Shown: positions 38,248 to 49,024, counted from the first letter of the stretch. The stretch is DNA of 64,000 bases from Pseudomonas sp. LD120 (GCF_009861525.1 NZ_WVHL01000003.1:620001-684000); one strand, 5' to 3'. The notes: generated by a model from the letters alone, not told the origin. A program made the numbers and translations.

Positions 38248-38901
38248 ATGAGCGATGGTTTATCCCTGGCGGATCACATCACGCTGGAGCTGCGTGCGGA
38301 CATTATCGCTGGTCGGCTGCTGCCCGGTATGGCGTTGGTAGAGGGGGATCTGGTCAATGCCTATAACGCTTCGCGCAATACGATTCGTGAAGCTCTGCAT
38401 CGTTTGGGGCAGGACGGGCTTGCTGTCTATGTGCGTCATAAAGGGGTGATGGTCCGCCGCCTCAACAGTGATGACGTGCGTGACTTGTTCCGGGTGCGCC
38501 GTACCTTGGAGTTGCAGGCGATCGTCCAGGCTCGGCCGCTGCGCGAATATCAGTCCGATTGGATGCTTGATGCCATCGAGGCGGCCGAGCTAGCCAGGCA
38601 GCGTGAGGACTGGCGCGCCGTCGGTACTCAGGGTTTGCGCTTTCATCAGCAAGTGGTGGGGCTACTGGGTTCCCCTCTGTTCGATGAGTTTTTCACCAAT
38701 GTGGTGGCGCAATTGCGATTGGTGTTTTGTTCGGTGCCCGATGAAGCGCGGTTCCAGGGCCCTTGGCTGGCTCGGGATCGGCAGATTCATGAGTGGTTGC
38801 TGGAAGGCGATAGAGCCTCCGCCAGCGATGCTATGGCGTCGTATCTGCAGGATTCCGAACGACTGTTGTTGAACATTCTTAGTCAATCCCTGCATCACTG
38901 A
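38248..38901 (+). CDS. GntR-family transcriptional regulator (FCD subfamily)
   Basis: 217 residues. An N-terminal winged helix (residues about 8-72: LADHITLELRADIIAGRLLPG, NAYNASRNTIREALHRLGQDGL, VYVRHKGVMVRRL) binds DNA. The C-terminal all-helical FCD domain (about 85-210) holds the effector site. It lies 15 bp before the DUF1989 gene on the same strand and presumably controls it. The roughly 200 bp upstream of it, next to the transposon island, hold no gene and probably its promoter. Confidence 0.9.
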   Translation: MSDGLSLADHITLELRADIIAGRLLPGMALVEGDLVNAYNASRNTIREALHRLGQDGLAVYVRHKGVMVRRLNSDDVRDLFRVRRTLELQAIVQARPLREYQSDWMLDAIEAAELARQREDWRAVGTQGLRFHQQVVGLLGSPLFDEFFTNVVAQLRLVFCSVPDEARFQGPWLARDRQIHEWLLEGDRASASDAMASYLQDSERLLLNILSQSLHH

Positions 38902-38916
38902 GTGAGGGCGATACCC

Positions 38917-39768
38917 ATGTACAACGATTATCCGGCGGCTTATCAGGTCAGCAAGGGTTCGGCATTACAGGTGGATACGGCGTTCTATGAGCGTATTCGC
39001 GACAGCCGGAAACAGCGCACGCTGATCGAGCAGTTCGAGGTGCCGATTCGTACCGGGCGAGCGTGGAAGGTGCCGGCTGGGCATGTGTTTCGGGTGACGA
39101 CCCCTGTGGGCCCGCAGGTGGGTGATTTCAACGTGTGGAATGCCCATGACCCACGTGAGCGTCTGTGGGCTGCACGTACCCGGCAACTGCAGGGGGCCCA
39201 TGTCAGCACCCATGACCGGCTCTGGTCGAATCTGCCGTTTCTGCGTCCCCTGGTTACCATTACCGACGACAGTCTGGCGCATTACGGTATCGACGAGCAC
39301 GGTGGCCGCCTGCACGATTTGCTGGGTACCCGTTGTGATCCTTATGTGAACCGTATGCTCACCGGCGAGGACTTTCATCATCATTGTCATTCCAACTTGA
39401 CTCGGGCGGTGTTGCCCCACGGTTTGACTGAGTTCGATGTGCACGACGTATTGAACATCTTCCAGTGCACGGGCCTGAATCATGACGATATGTATTTCAT
39501 GAAGGCTTGTCCGGCGCGCAAAGGTGACTATCTGGAATTTTTCGCCGAGATCGACCTGCTTTGTGCATTGTCGACGTGTCCGGGAGGGGATTTGTCCTTG
39601 CCCATGTGGGGCCCTGACGCTCAAGACCCCTTGAGTGTGTGCCGTCCGTTGGGTGTGGAGATCTATCGCCTGGAGGAATCGTTGCTCAAAGGCTGGAGTC
39701 AGCCGCAGAGAGCCGCCTATGAGGGCCTGCACGGTTTGCACATCGCTAAGGCCGAATGGGAGCGCTAA
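38917..39768 (+). CDS. DUF1989 protein (urea carboxylase-associated family)
   Basis: 283 residues from the ATG at 38917, 8 bases after a GAGGG ribosome site; the GTG at 38902 is less likely. Single DUF1989 domain: GRAWKVPAGHVFRVTTPVGPQVGDFNVWN, then the His-rich EDFHHHCHSNLTRAVLPHGL, FDVHDVLNIFQCTGL and KGDYLEFFAEIDLLCALSTCPGGD. Relatives accompany urea carboxylase/allophanate hydrolase genes, but none are here. The family's exact reaction is uncertain. The His and Cys residues suggest metal binding. Pairing with a GntR regulator suggests a catabolic role. Confidence 0.82.
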   Translation: MYNDYPAAYQVSKGSALQVDTAFYERIRDSRKQRTLIEQFEVPIRTGRAWKVPAGHVFRVTTPVGPQVGDFNVWNAHDPRERLWAARTRQLQGAHVSTHDRLWSNLPFLRPLVTITDDSLAHYGIDEHGGRLHDLLGTRCDPYVNRMLTGEDFHHHCHSNLTRAVLPHGLTEFDVHDVLNIFQCTGLNHDDMYFMKACPARKGDYLEFFAEIDLLCALSTCPGGDLSLPMWGPDAQDPLSVCRPLGVEIYRLEESLLKGWSQPQRAAYEGLHGLHIAKAEWER

Positions 39769-39812
39769 GGCCTCAATCCACCCCTTCACCTTGAGGCGAA
39801 GGGGCGATGGAA

Positions 39813-39980
39813 TTAACGGTCCTGCGCTTCCTTGGCATCCATTTCTGCGTTGCGCTCGGCCACGCGTTTGCGTTGCTCATCGGTCAATTCGACCTTGTTG
39901 GCAGTGTCGCGCAGCATCATCAAGCCGCCAACGATCGAACCGATAGCAACCACCAGAATTAACCAGGCATACCAGGGCAT
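39813..39980 (-). CDS. small membrane protein, DUF2897 type
   Basis: 55 residues: MPWYAWLILVVAIGSIVGGL forms one membrane helix, followed by a charged tail (ELTDEQRKRVAERNAEMDAK). This plan fits DUF2897, of unknown function. A GGAGAACCC ribosome site precedes the ATG at 39980. The gene converges on the DUF1989 gene and stands about 130 bp downstream of the ethanolamine permease gene. Confidence 0.75.
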   Translation of the reverse strand: MPWYAWLILVVAIGSIVGGLMMLRDTANKVELTDEQRKRVAERNAEMDAKEAQDR

Positions 39981-40109
39981 AGGGTTCTCCTTAATCGGCG
40001 GTTGCCCAAGGGCGAAGGTTCGCACTCGAAACCGCCTGTAATGCTTTGAGTTAGAGCATTTTGCACGAGTTCCATTGTATGCCTGATCGGTCTGCCGGAC
40101 GGTCGCGCG

Positions 40110-41474
40110 TTATAAACCAGTCAGCATGGTGTCTGGCGGAGCGTTGGCCCGCAGTTGTCCGGTGAGCTGGAAATAGATGAAGCCCAACACCATGAAAGCC
40201 AGGAAGATCAGGCCGATCAGGGCGTTGAACCAGGCCATGGCCACCAGGCATACCACGGCTAGCGCCAGGGCAATGGCCGGCACTAGCGGATACCCTGGGG
40301 CGCGGAAGGTGCGTTGTAGAGTCGGTTCGGTCTTACGCAGCTTGAACAGGCTGAGCATGCTCATGATGTACATCACGATGGCGCCGAACACCGCCATGGT
40401 GATCATCGCCGCCGTGAGGGTCATGCCGCCCAAGTTGATCAGGCCGTCGCTGTAGATCGCGGCGATGCCGATCATGCCGCCAGCAATGATCGCCCGATGT
40501 GGCGTCTGGAACTGTGACAACTTGGCCAGTGATGCGGGCAGGTAGCCGGCCCGGGCCAGGGCGAAGAACTGCCGCGAATAGCCCAGGATGATCCCGTGAA
40601 AGCTGGCTACCAGGCCAAACAGTCCGATCCACACCAGCATGTGCAGCCAGCCGGAGTTGTCGCCGACCACGGCTTTCATCGCTTGGGGCAGTGGGTCGTT
40701 GATATTCGCCAGGGTGCGCCAGTCGCCCACGCCGCCAGCGAAGAGCATCACGCCCATGGCCAACAGCACCAGCGTCAAGATGCCGCTGATGTACGCCTTG
40801 GGAATGGTGCGCTTGGGATCCTTGGCTTCCTCGGCAGCCATTGCGGCGCCTTCGATGGCCAGGAAAAACCAGATAGCGAAGGGAATAGCCGCAAACATCC
40901 CGGCAATAGCCGGGGCGCCGAAGGTGTCAGACCCTGCCCAGCCATTGAGAGCGAAGTGGCTGAAGCTGAACGCCGGGGCGACCACGCCCATGAACACCAG
41001 GAGTTCAGCCACCGCGAGCACGCAGACCACCAACTCGAACGTGGCCGCCAGTTTTACTCCGAGAATATTCAGCCCCATGAAGACAATGTAAGCACCAACC
41101 GCGGCATGCTTCGGGTCCAGCCCTGGGAACTGCACATTCAGATAGGCACCGATAGCCAGGGCAATGGCGGGCGGAGCGAAGACGAATTCGATCAAGGTGG
41201 CCAGTCCGGCAATCAGACCGCCTTTTTCACCAAAGGCACGACGGCTATAGGCAAAGGGGCCACCAGCATGGGGAATGGCAGTCGTCAGCTCGGTGAAACT
41301 GAATATAAAGCAGGTGTACATGGTCGCGACCAGCAATGAGGTCACGAGAAATCCCAAGGTACCCGCGACGCCCCAGCCATAGCTCCAGCCGAAATACTCG
41401 CCGGAAATCACCAGGCCGACGGCGATGCCCCATAAGTGCAGCGTGCCCAAGGTGGGCTTGAGTTGCGTGTTCAT
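40110..41474 (-). CDS. eat: ethanolamine permease (APC family)
   Basis: 454 residues with about 12 membrane helices. The opening TLHLWGIAVGLVISGEYFGW is typical of Eat permeases, and FSFTELTTAIPHAGGPFAYSRRAFGEKGG and GAAMAAEEAKDPKRTIPKAY follow the APC pattern. Takes up ethanolamine through the inner membrane as carbon or nitrogen source. The lyase genes eutBC are not in the window. I chose the ATG at 41474 (MNTQLKPTLGTLHLWG), which has a GGGAGCAACCG ribosome site; the longer frame adds an unlikely tail. Confidence 0.88.
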   Translation of the reverse strand: MNTQLKPTLGTLHLWGIAVGLVISGEYFGWSYGWGVAGTLGFLVTSLLVATMYTCFIFSFTELTTAIPHAGGPFAYSRRAFGEKGGLIAGLATLIEFVFAPPAIALAIGAYLNVQFPGLDPKHAAVGAYIVFMGLNILGVKLAATFELVVCVLAVAELLVFMGVVAPAFSFSHFALNGWAGSDTFGAPAIAGMFAAIPFAIWFFLAIEGAAMAAEEAKDPKRTIPKAYISGILTLVLLAMGVMLFAGGVGDWRTLANINDPLPQAMKAVVGDNSGWLHMLVWIGLFGLVASFHGIILGYSRQFFALARAGYLPASLAKLSQFQTPHRAIIAGGMIGIAAIYSDGLINLGGMTLTAAMITMAVFGAIVMYIMSMLSLFKLRKTEPTLQRTFRAPGYPLVPAIALALAVVCLVAMAWFNALIGLIFLAFMVLGFIYFQLTGQLRANAPPDTMLTGL

Positions 41475-41711
41475 CGGTTGCTCCCTGAACGGTTGGACGT
41501 GCTCAGTACTGACCTTTGCAGTGGCCATGCCAGTCTCGCCGTGCGTGTCGTAAAACCCGCAAGGCTGTCGTACCGAGGCGTTTTGCCGTGTTTTGGCCGC
41601 CGATAACGATCAGTTTGGTGCGGGGCGGTGCATCCGAATGGGGCAGGAGCGAGGCCTGCAATCCAGAACCCATGCTCCAGCGTCCCGCCCAATCACCTCA
41701 TCCAGCCAGTC

Positions 41712-41736
41712 TTTACGCTTTCTTTATGCGCTGCCC
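41712..41736 (+). promoter_or_regulatory. probable KdpE binding site before kdpF
   Basis: The 25 bases read TTTA-N2-CTTT-N-TTTA-N2-C-N-C-N-GCCC, the same pattern as the T-rich KdpE site of the E. coli kdp promoter as I remember it, differing only at the N positions. It lies 83-107 bp before the kdpF start, on the right strand. The 41475-41818 gap holds no other feature I can support, apart from being the divergent control region of eat and kdp. Confidence 0.6.
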
Positions 41737-41818
41737 ATCCCGTCGATCTCGTTCCTTTACAGGCACCCTGCGGACAATGTCGGCATTCGCGGCTGTCGCC
41801 GTACCTCGGAGGTATTCC

Positions 41819-41908
41819 ATGAACATTCTGGACGCGGTGTCGCTGCTGCTGGCGATGGGCCTGTTCGTTTATCTACTGGTTGCGCTGTTACGCGCGGATC
41901 GGAACTAG
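41819..41908 (+). CDS. kdpF: potassium-transporting ATPase small subunit KdpF
   Basis: 29 residues: MNILDAVSLLLAMGLFVYLL then VALLRADRN, a single membrane helix, the usual size of KdpF. Stabilises the KdpABC complex. ATG at 41819 after TCGGAGG. kdpA starts 11 bp after its stop. Easily missed because it is so short. Confidence 0.92.
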   Translation: MNILDAVSLLLAMGLFVYLLVALLRADRN

Positions 41909-41919
41909 GAGCTGCGGTT

Positions 41920-43614
41920 ATGCACAGTTATGACTACGGGCTGATCCTTGCCTTTTTTGCGTTGGTGCTGCTGCCCGCGCCTTGGCTGGGAGGTTTCTAT
42001 TACAAGGTCATGGAGGGCCAGCGCACCTGGCTGACCCCGGTGCTGGGGCCGGTGGAGCGTTTTTGCTACCGGATTTCCGGAGTCGAGCCTGAGCGTGAAC
42101 AGAGCTGGCAGAAGTACACCTTGGCCTTGCTGAGCTTCAACCTGGCGGGGTTTGTCCTGCTATTCCTCATTTTGCTGTTTCAGGATCACCTGCTTCTCAA
42201 CCCGCAGAATATTCCTGGGATGGAGTGGACCCAGGCGTTCAACACTGCGGTCAGTTTCATCACCAACACCAACTGGCAGTCCTACAGCGGCGAGGCCTCT
42301 CTGAGCTATTTCAGTCAAATGGCCGGGCTGACTGTGCAGAACTTCGTCAGTGCGGCCACCGGTCTGGCGGTGCTGGTGGCCTTGTGCCGGGGCATTGGTC
42401 GACGTTCGGCGCAGACCCTGGGCAACTTCTGGGTCGACATGACTCGCGCTACGCTCTACGGCCTGCTGCCGTTGTGCCTGCTGTTGGCGCTGTTTCTGGT
42501 GTGGCAGGGTGTGCCCCAGACATTTGCCCACTACATCGACGCGTTGACCCTGCAAGGGCAAGACCAAGTGATCCCGCTGGGGCCGGCGGCCAGCCAGATC
42601 GCGATCAAGCAATTGGGCACCAACGGTGGCGGCTTCTTCGGTGTCAACTCGGCGCACCCGATGGAGAACCCCAGCGCTTGGAGCAATCTGTTTGAAGTGG
42701 CGTCGCTGATTCTGATCCCGGCGGCCCTGGTGTTTACCTTTGGCCATTACGTCAAGGACCTGCGTCAGAGCCGCGCCATCATTGCCTGCATGCTCGCGTT
42801 GTTCCTGATGGGCGGCGCGACCTCGTTGTGGTCGGAATACCAGCCCAACCCGACGCTGGCCAATACCGCGGTTGAGCAAACCGCCCCGCTGGAAGGCAAG
42901 GAGTCGCGCTTCGGCACCACCGCCACGGTGCTTTGGTCGGTGACCACCACTGCCGCCTCCAACGGTTCGGTGAACGGGATGCATGACAGCCTCAGTCCTT
43001 TGAGCGGCATGGTGTCGCTGATCAACATGATGGTTGGCGAGGTGATCTTCGGCGGTGTTGGCGCCGGTCTCTACGGGATGTTGTTGAACGTGCTGATCGC
43101 CGTGTTTCTGGCGGGGTTGATGATCGGTCGTACGCCGGAATACCTGGGCAAGAAGCTCCAGGCCCGAGAAGTGCAACTGCTGGTGCTGACCCTGATGGTG
43201 ATGCCCGTTGCCGTTCTGCTGCTGAGCGCTCTGGCCGCCAGCTTGCCGGGCCCGGCCGCAGCCATCAGCAACCCGGGACCGCATGGCTTCAGCCAATTGC
43301 TCTATGCCTACACCTCGGCCGGCGCCAATAACGGATCGGCGTTCGCTGGCTTCGGCGCCAACACCGCGTTTCACAATCTGATGCTGGGGTTGGGAATGTT
43401 GATCGGACGCTTCGGTTACATCCTGCCGGTGCTGGCCCTGGCGGGCGGTCTGGCGCTGAAGAAGGCCGCGCCCGTTGGCCAGAACAGCTTCCCCACCCAC
43501 GGCCCGTTGTTCGTGGCCTTACTGATCATGACTATTTTGCTGGTGGGCGGCCTGACCTTCCTGCCGACCCTGGCGCTGGGCCCGATTGCCGAACACCTGA
43601 GCATGGGCTTCTGA
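41920..43614 (+). CDS. kdpA: potassium-transporting ATPase subunit A
   Basis: 564 residues, ten or so membrane helices; the K+ channel-like subunit of the high-affinity KdpFABC pump. The four selectivity-filter loops are present: [48 protein letters not shown] and [14 protein letters not shown]. The ATG at 41920 ([18 protein letters not shown]) follows AGGAGCTGCGGTT; the longer frame from 41593 overlaps kdpF. Confidence 0.96.
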   Translation: MHSYDYGLILAFFALVLLPAPWLGGFYYKVMEGQRTWLTPVLGPVERFCYRISGVEPEREQSWQKYTLALLSFNLAGFVLLFLILLFQDHLLLNPQNIPGMEWTQAFNTAVSFITNTNWQSYSGEASLSYFSQMAGLTVQNFVSAATGLAVLVALCRGIGRRSAQTLGNFWVDMTRATLYGLLPLCLLLALFLVWQGVPQTFAHYIDALTLQGQDQVIPLGPAASQIAIKQLGTNGGGFFGVNSAHPMENPSAWSNLFEVASLILIPAALVFTFGHYVKDLRQSRAIIACMLALFLMGGATSLWSEYQPNPTLANTAVEQTAPLEGKESRFGTTATVLWSVTTTAASNGSVNGMHDSLSPLSGMVSLINMMVGEVIFGGVGAGLYGMLLNVLIAVFLAGLMIGRTPEYLGKKLQAREVQLLVLTLMVMPVAVLLLSALAASLPGPAAAISNPGPHGFSQLLYAYTSAGANNGSAFAGFGANTAFHNLMLGLGMLIGRFGYILPVLALAGGLALKKAAPVGQNSFPTHGPLFVALLIMTILLVGGLTFLPTLALGPIAEHLSMGF

Positions 43615-43621
43615 GGACCTG

Positions 43622-45709
43622 ATGATGAATATGCATGTTCCTGCCTCGAACAAGGCTGTTGATTCGACCCGCAAGGCTAAACACGCCCCCATGCCGCCTG
43701 CGAGCACCGCGCTCTCGGCCTTGTGGCGCGTGGCGCTGATCCAGGCCTTCGTCAAGCTCGACCCGCGCCAGTTGCAGCGCTCACCCGTGATGCTGGTGGT
43801 GGAGTTGACGGCGATCCTGACCACTGTGCTGTGCTTCATTCCGGATACCGCTGTGCCGACGTTCGTCGCCGCGCAAATTGCGCTCTGGCTGTGGTTTACC
43901 GTGTTGTTCGCCAACTTCGCCGAGGCCCTGGCGGAGGGGCGCGGCAAGGCTCGCGCCGACAGCCTCAAGGCCGGCAGTGACGGCTTGAGCGCCCGTCGTC
44001 GAAGCGCCGACGGCAGCTATCAAGTGATACCGGCGGCCAACCTGCGCAAAGGTGATGTGGTGCGGGTGCAAGCGGGGGAGATGATCCCTGGGGACGGTGA
44101 GGTGATCGAAGGTATTGCTGCCGTCAACGAGGCGGCCATCACCGGGGAGTCCGCACCGGTCATCCGTGAGTCTGGCGGCGATCGTTCGGCGGTCACCGGC
44201 AATACCCGCCTGGTCTCCGACTGGTTGCTGGTGCGTGTCACCAGTAACCCTGGCGAGTCGACCCTGGATCGCATGATTGCCTTGGTGGAAGGCGCCAAGC
44301 GACAGAAGACGCCCAACGAAGTGGCCCTGGATATCCTGCTGATCGGACTGACCCTGATTTTCCTACTGGTGGTGGTCACTCTGCAGCCCTTCGCGCACTT
44401 CGCCAATGGCAGCCTGCCGCTGGTGTTTCTGGTGGCGCTGTTGGTGACCTTGATTCCCACCACGATTGGCGGCCTCTTATCGGCCATCGGGATCGCCGGG
44501 ATGGACCGCCTGGTGCGCCTGAACGTGATCGCCAAATCCGGTCGCGCGGTGGAAGCGGCGGGGGACGTGCACGTATTGCTGCTGGACAAGACCGGCACCA
44601 TCACCTTCGGCAACCGGCGTTGCAGCGCTGTTCACCCAGCGCCGGGCATAAGTGCCCAGGAGCTGGCCGAGGCTGCGCTGCTGGCGTCTCTGGCAGACGA
44701 TACCGCTGAGGGCAAATCCATTGTCGAGTACTTGCGCAAAAATTATCCACAGCCTGAGCCAAGCCGTGATGTTCTGAGCGCCGTGCCTTTCAGCGCGGAA
44801 ACCCGCCTGTCCGGCGTCGACTATCAGGGGCGTAGCTGTCGCAAAGGGGCGGTGGATTCGGTGCTGAATTTCGTTGGCCTCCAACGCGGTGATCTGGCAC
44901 CGGCGCTGTCTCGGGACATCGACAACATCGCCCAGAGTGGAGGTACTCCGTTGCTGGTCTGTGCCGATGGCCGGATGCTCGGCGCGATTCATCTCAAGGA
45001 CGTGGTCAAACCGGGCATTCGCGAGCGTTTTGCCGAGTTGCGTAAACTGGGGATTCGCACCGTCATGGTGACCGGCGACAACCCACTGACAGCGGCCGCC
45101 ATCGCCGCTGAAGCCGGGGTCGACGACGTACTGGCCGAAGCCACGCCGGAAAAGAAACTGGCACGCATTCGCCTCGAACAGAACGACGGGCGTCTGGTGG
45201 CCATGTGCGGCGACGGTGCCAACGACGCCCCGGCGCTTGCCCAGGCGGATGTAGGCGTGGCAATGAACGACGGCACCCAGGCAGCCCGTGAAGCGGCCAA
45301 CATGGTCGACCTGGACAGTGATCCGACCAAACTGCTGGACGTGGTGCAGGTCGGCAAGGAACTGCTGGTGACGCGCGGCGCCTTGACCACCTTTTCCATC
45401 GCCAATGATGTGGCTAAGTACTTCGCCATCCTGCCGGCGCTGTTCGCGGCCATTTATCCACAGTTGGGCGTGCTCAACGTCATGCAACTGACCAGCCCCC
45501 AAAGCGCGATTCTCTCGGCGATCGTGTTCAACGCCTTGATCATTGTGGTGCTGATTCCCCTGGCGCTGCGCGGCGTGCGGGTCCAGGCGGCCAGTGCTGC
45601 CCACTTGCTGCGGCGCAATCTGCTGATCTACGGCGTGGGTGGAATCATCGTGCCCTTTGCCGGCATCAAGCTGATCGACATGCTGCTCAGTGCATTGCAT
45701 TGGGTATGA
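43622..45709 (+). CDS. kdpB: potassium-transporting ATPase subunit B
   Basis: 695 residues, P-type ATPase that drives the pump. The phosphorylated Asp is in [14 protein letters not shown], the actuator motif is [11 protein letters not shown], and [20 protein letters not shown] and [26 protein letters not shown] complete the catalytic set. The Ser of AITGES, near the site of inhibitory phosphorylation in E. coli KdpB, is present. Starts at 43622 or at the next ATG (43625), which has better spacing from the GAGGA site overlapping the kdpA stop. Confidence 0.96.
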   Translation: MMNMHVPASNKAVDSTRKAKHAPMPPASTALSALWRVALIQAFVKLDPRQLQRSPVMLVVELTAILTTVLCFIPDTAVPTFVAAQIALWLWFTVLFANFAEALAEGRGKARADSLKAGSDGLSARRRSADGSYQVIPAANLRKGDVVRVQAGEMIPGDGEVIEGIAAVNEAAITGESAPVIRESGGDRSAVTGNTRLVSDWLLVRVTSNPGESTLDRMIALVEGAKRQKTPNEVALDILLIGLTLIFLLVVVTLQPFAHFANGSLPLVFLVALLVTLIPTTIGGLLSAIGIAGMDRLVRLNVIAKSGRAVEAAGDVHVLLLDKTGTITFGNRRCSAVHPAPGISAQELAEAALLASLADDTAEGKSIVEYLRKNYPQPEPSRDVLSAVPFSAETRLSGVDYQGRSCRKGAVDSVLNFVGLQRGDLAPALSRDIDNIAQSGGTPLLVCADGRMLGAIHLKDVVKPGIRERFAELRKLGIRTVMVTGDNPLTAAAIAAEAGVDDVLAEATPEKKLARIRLEQNDGRLVAMCGDGANDAPALAQADVGVAMNDGTQAAREAANMVDLDSDPTKLLDVVQVGKELLVTRGALTTFSIANDVAKYFAILPALFAAIYPQLGVLNVMQLTSPQSAILSAIVFNALIIVVLIPLALRGVRVQAASAAHLLRRNLLIYGVGGIIVPFAGIKLIDMLLSALHWV

Positions 45710-45752
45710 CCCCGGCTGCGGGGATTGGAATGAACGAATCGAGGATTGAGAG

Positions 45753-46298
45753 ATGTCTAGCGTAGTGCGTCCGGCCCTGAGCCTGATTGTGTTGATGAGC
45801 CTGATCACCGGTGTCGCTTATCCGCTGGTGGTGACCGCGGTGGCTCAAGTGGCTTTTCCTGAGCAGGCCAATGGCAGCCTGCTACGCGATGCCCAGGGCA
45901 AGGTGCGCGGTTCGGCGCTGATCGCCCAGGAGTTTGTCGGCGATGCCTGGTTTCATTCGCGTCCGTCGGCGGGAGATTTTGCCACCGTGTCCAGCGCTGC
46001 CAGTAACCTGGCGCCGAGCAATCCCGACCTGGCCACGCGAGTAGTCGGCGCGGCCCAGCAGCTTCAGGTCCCCGGCCAAGGACCGGTTCCCCTGGCACTG
46101 CTGACCACCTCGGGCAGTGGCCTTGATCCACACTTGCCTCCCGAGGCAATTCGCTATCAACTGGCGCGGGTCGCGGCGGCACGTCAGCTGCCAGTAGCCC
46201 AGGTCCAGGCGCTGGTGGAGGCGCATACCGAGCGCCCGCTGGTGGGGCCTCCGGTGGTCAATGTGCTGGTTCTGAACCAGGCCCTGGAACAGATGTAA
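45753..46298 (+). CDS. kdpC: potassium-transporting ATPase subunit C
   Basis: 181 residues. One N-terminal membrane helix ([21 protein letters not shown]), then a soluble part with [30 protein letters not shown], and the ending [20 protein letters not shown] and [22 protein letters not shown]. Assembles with KdpA and KdpB and raises affinity for ATP or K+. ATG at 45753 after GGATTGAGAG. Confidence 0.95.
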   Translation: MSSVVRPALSLIVLMSLITGVAYPLVVTAVAQVAFPEQANGSLLRDAQGKVRGSALIAQEFVGDAWFHSRPSAGDFATVSSAASNLAPSNPDLATRVVGAAQQLQVPGQGPVPLALLTTSGSGLDPHLPPEAIRYQLARVAAARQLPVAQVQALVEAHTERPLVGPPVVNVLVLNQALEQM

Positions 46299-46372
46299 GC
46301 ACCATCCAGGGCATCGCCGAGCGCGGCTGGCGTGCGGATTGAATTGAATGTTTGGCAGCAGAGAGATAACCC

Positions 46373-49024
46373 ATGAGTGATTCCGGCCGCGCTGACGCGC
46401 TGCTCGCTGACCTACCCCGGGATGGCCGTGGCCGGCTCAAGGTCTTCCTCGGCGCCGCGCCCGGCGTCGGCAAGACCTACGCCATGCTCCAGGCTGCGCA
46501 TGCGCAGAGGCGCCAAGGGGTCGAGGTACTGGCCGGGGTGGTGGAAACCCACGGTCGCGCGCAAACCGAGGCGCTGCTGAGCGGTTTGGCGCAGCAACCT
46601 CTGGTGCGTTCGGAATACCGCGGGGTGACGCTCGAAGAGATGGACCTGGATGGTTTGCTCAAGGCCAGGCCCAAGCTGGTATTGGTGGATGAGTTGGCCC
46701 ACAGCAACGCTCCGGGCAGCCGCCACGCCAAGCGCTGGCAGGATGTTCAAGAGCTGCTGGCGGCGGGGATCGACGTGTTCACCACGGTCAATGTCCAGCA
46801 CCTGGAGAGCCTCAACGATCAGGTGCGCGGTATTACCGGTGTACAGGTCCGCGAGACCTTGCCGGACTGGGTGCTGCAAGAGGCCTATGAGCTGCTGTTG
46901 GTGGATTTGCCGCCGCGCGAGCTGTTGGAGCGTCTGCGCGATGGCAAGGTCTACTTCCCGGAGCAGGCACGGGCGGCCATCGATGCGTTTTTCACCCAGA
47001 CCAACCTCACCGCGTTGCGCGAGCTGGCGATGCAGACTGCTGCCGCCCAGGTGGATAACGACCTGGCCCAGGGCTATCGCCAGTTGGGGCAGTCGGCGCC
47101 GGCCGTGCGCGGGCGTTTGTTGGTGGGGATCGACGGCGATGCCCAGGCCGAGCGACTGGTGCGCCACGCCAGTCGCGTCGCCCAGCGCCGGCATTTGCCC
47201 TGGACACTGGTGCATGTGGACAACGCTCGACTGCGCGACGAGCAGTCGCGCCAGCGCCTGCAGGCGGCGCAGCAACTGGCTGAGCGTCTGGGTGGGGAGG
47301 TGGTCCTGCTGCGGGCCGGCGAGGTTGCCAAGACCTTGATTCAGCATGCCGTGGAGCGTCGCGCCAGCCTGCTGTTGGTGGGCCAGTCCAGCCGTCGCTG
47401 GCACCGGCGCTGGTTTGGCGGTGGCCTGGCGGCACGCTTGTTGCGCAATGCCGATGGCCTGGAAATCAACGTTCTGGACAGTGAGCCGCAGCCTCACCAA
47501 CCGCGCTTGCGGGTCAAGCATTCACTGTTGTGGATTGACTACGGCCTAGCACTATTGGCGACTGTATTGGCCAGTGCCCTGGCCTGGGGGGTGGCCAGTG
47601 TCCTGGCGTTGCCGAACATCTCTCTGGTGTTTCTCGCCGCGGTGTTGCTGGTGGCGGTACGCAGTAGCCTGGGGCCGGCCTTGGCCTGCGCCGGACTATC
47701 GTTTCTCGCCTATGACTTTCAGTTCATCCCGCCGCGTTTTTCGTTCACGATCCAGCGTGAAGAAGATGTGCTGACCCTGCTGTTTTTCCTGCTCATGGCC
47801 GCGCTCACCGGCAACCTGGCGGCGCGCCAGCGGCGGCAGTTACAGGCGCTGCGCGATACCCAGGAGGAAACCAGTGAACTGCTGGGGCTGTCGCGCAAAC
47901 TCACGGCGGCTACCGACCGGCAAGCAGTGATCAATGCAGCTGCCCAGCATTTGAATGGGCGCGACGAGTTGCGCATCTGCTTGCTCAATCGCGATGGGCA
48001 AGGTGGCTGGAAAGTCGAGACCGGCGGCTCGCCGCCGTTTTCCGAGGTCGAGCGTGCTGCGGCCGATTGGGCTTGGCAGCATGACCAGCCGGCGGGGCAG
48101 GGAACCGGAACCCTGCCCTTGAGCCGATGGTGGTGGTGGCCGCTGTCCGTGGATGACGGTCCCCTGGGTTTATTGGGGGTTTGTCCGCGGGAAGACGCCG
48201 GGTTCAGCGACCAGCGTCGACGGCTGCTCACCGCCCTCAGCCAGCCGCTGGCCCAGGCCTTGGCTCGGGCGCGCCTAGCTGAGGATCTGGAAGCCGCGCG
48301 GCTGCACGGTGAAACCGAACAGCTGCGCAGCGCTTTGCTGGCCTCGGTGTCCCACGATCTGCGCACGCCACTGACCTCGATGCGCGGCAGTATCGACAGC
48401 TTGCTGGCGCTGGGCGAGGCGATTCCTCTGGAGGATCGTCGGGAGCTGCTTGAAGGCACGCGCGATGAGGCCGAGCGCCTGGATCGCTATATCCAGAACT
48501 TGCTGGACATGACCCGGCTTGGCCACGGCGCCTTGAAGCTGGCCCGTGACTGGGTGGCACCAGGGGACATCGTCGGCAGCGCCCTGAACCGCCTGCGTAC
48601 GGTGCTGGCGCCACTGCGGGTGAGCAGCGAGGTGCCGCCGCAGTTGCCATTGCTTTATGTGCATGCCGCCTTGATTGAGCAGGCCCTGGTCAACGTACTA
48701 GAGAATGCCGCTCGTTTCTCGCCGACCCAGGGGCGCCTGCAACTCAAGGTCAATGCCGATGAGCATGAGTTGAGTTTTGCCGTCAGTGATGAAGGTCCGG
48801 GGATTCCCGAGGATGAGCGGGCGAAGATTTTCGACATGTTCTACACCGCCGCCCGGGGGGACCGGGGCGGGCAGGGCACGGGCCTGGGGCTGGCGATCTG
48901 TCAAGGCATGATCGGCGCCCATGGCGGGCGCATCAGCGTCGCCGAGGGCATCGCTGGCCACGGCACGTGCATCACTTTGTACTTGCCGCTGCACACCCAA
49001 CCGCCACTTGAGCAAGCCCTGTGA
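46373..49024 (+). CDS. kdpD: osmosensitive potassium sensor histidine kinase KdpD
   Basis: 883 residues. An N-terminal KdpD domain with Walker A (FLGAAPGVGKTYAMLQAA) and VLVDELAHSNAPGSRHAKRWQDV. A universal-stress-protein domain at about 250-375. Four membrane helices at about 395-490. A GAF-like region. A histidine kinase core with the phosphorylated His in ASVSHDLRTPLTSMRG and the ATP lid GQGTGLGLAICQGM. Senses low K+ and signals to KdpE; the USP domain binds cyclic di-AMP in Gram-positives, not expected here. It is 74 bp after kdpC and 96 bp before kdpE. Confidence 0.96.
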   Translation: MSDSGRADALLADLPRDGRGRLKVFLGAAPGVGKTYAMLQAAHAQRRQGVEVLAGVVETHGRAQTEALLSGLAQQPLVRSEYRGVTLEEMDLDGLLKARPKLVLVDELAHSNAPGSRHAKRWQDVQELLAAGIDVFTTVNVQHLESLNDQVRGITGVQVRETLPDWVLQEAYELLLVDLPPRELLERLRDGKVYFPEQARAAIDAFFTQTNLTALRELAMQTAAAQVDNDLAQGYRQLGQSAPAVRGRLLVGIDGDAQAERLVRHASRVAQRRHLPWTLVHVDNARLRDEQSRQRLQAAQQLAERLGGEVVLLRAGEVAKTLIQHAVERRASLLLVGQSSRRWHRRWFGGGLAARLLRNADGLEINVLDSEPQPHQPRLRVKHSLLWIDYGLALLATVLASALAWGVASVLALPNISLVFLAAVLLVAVRSSLGPALACAGLSFLAYDFQFIPPRFSFTIQREEDVLTLLFFLLMAALTGNLAARQRRQLQALRDTQEETSELLGLSRKLTAATDRQAVINAAAQHLNGRDELRICLLNRDGQGGWKVETGGSPPFSEVERAAADWAWQHDQPAGQGTGTLPLSRWWWWPLSVDDGPLGLLGVCPREDAGFSDQRRRLLTALSQPLAQALARARLAEDLEAARLHGETEQLRSALLASVSHDLRTPLTSMRGSIDSLLALGEAIPLEDRRELLEGTRDEAERLDRYIQNLLDMTRLGHGALKLARDWVAPGDIVGSALNRLRTVLAPLRVSSEVPPQLPLLYVHAALIEQALVNVLENAARFSPTQGRLQLKVNADEHELSFAVSDEGPGIPEDERAKIFDMFYTAARGDRGGQGTGLGLAICQGMIGAHGGRISVAEGIAGHGTCITLYLPLHTQPPLEQAL

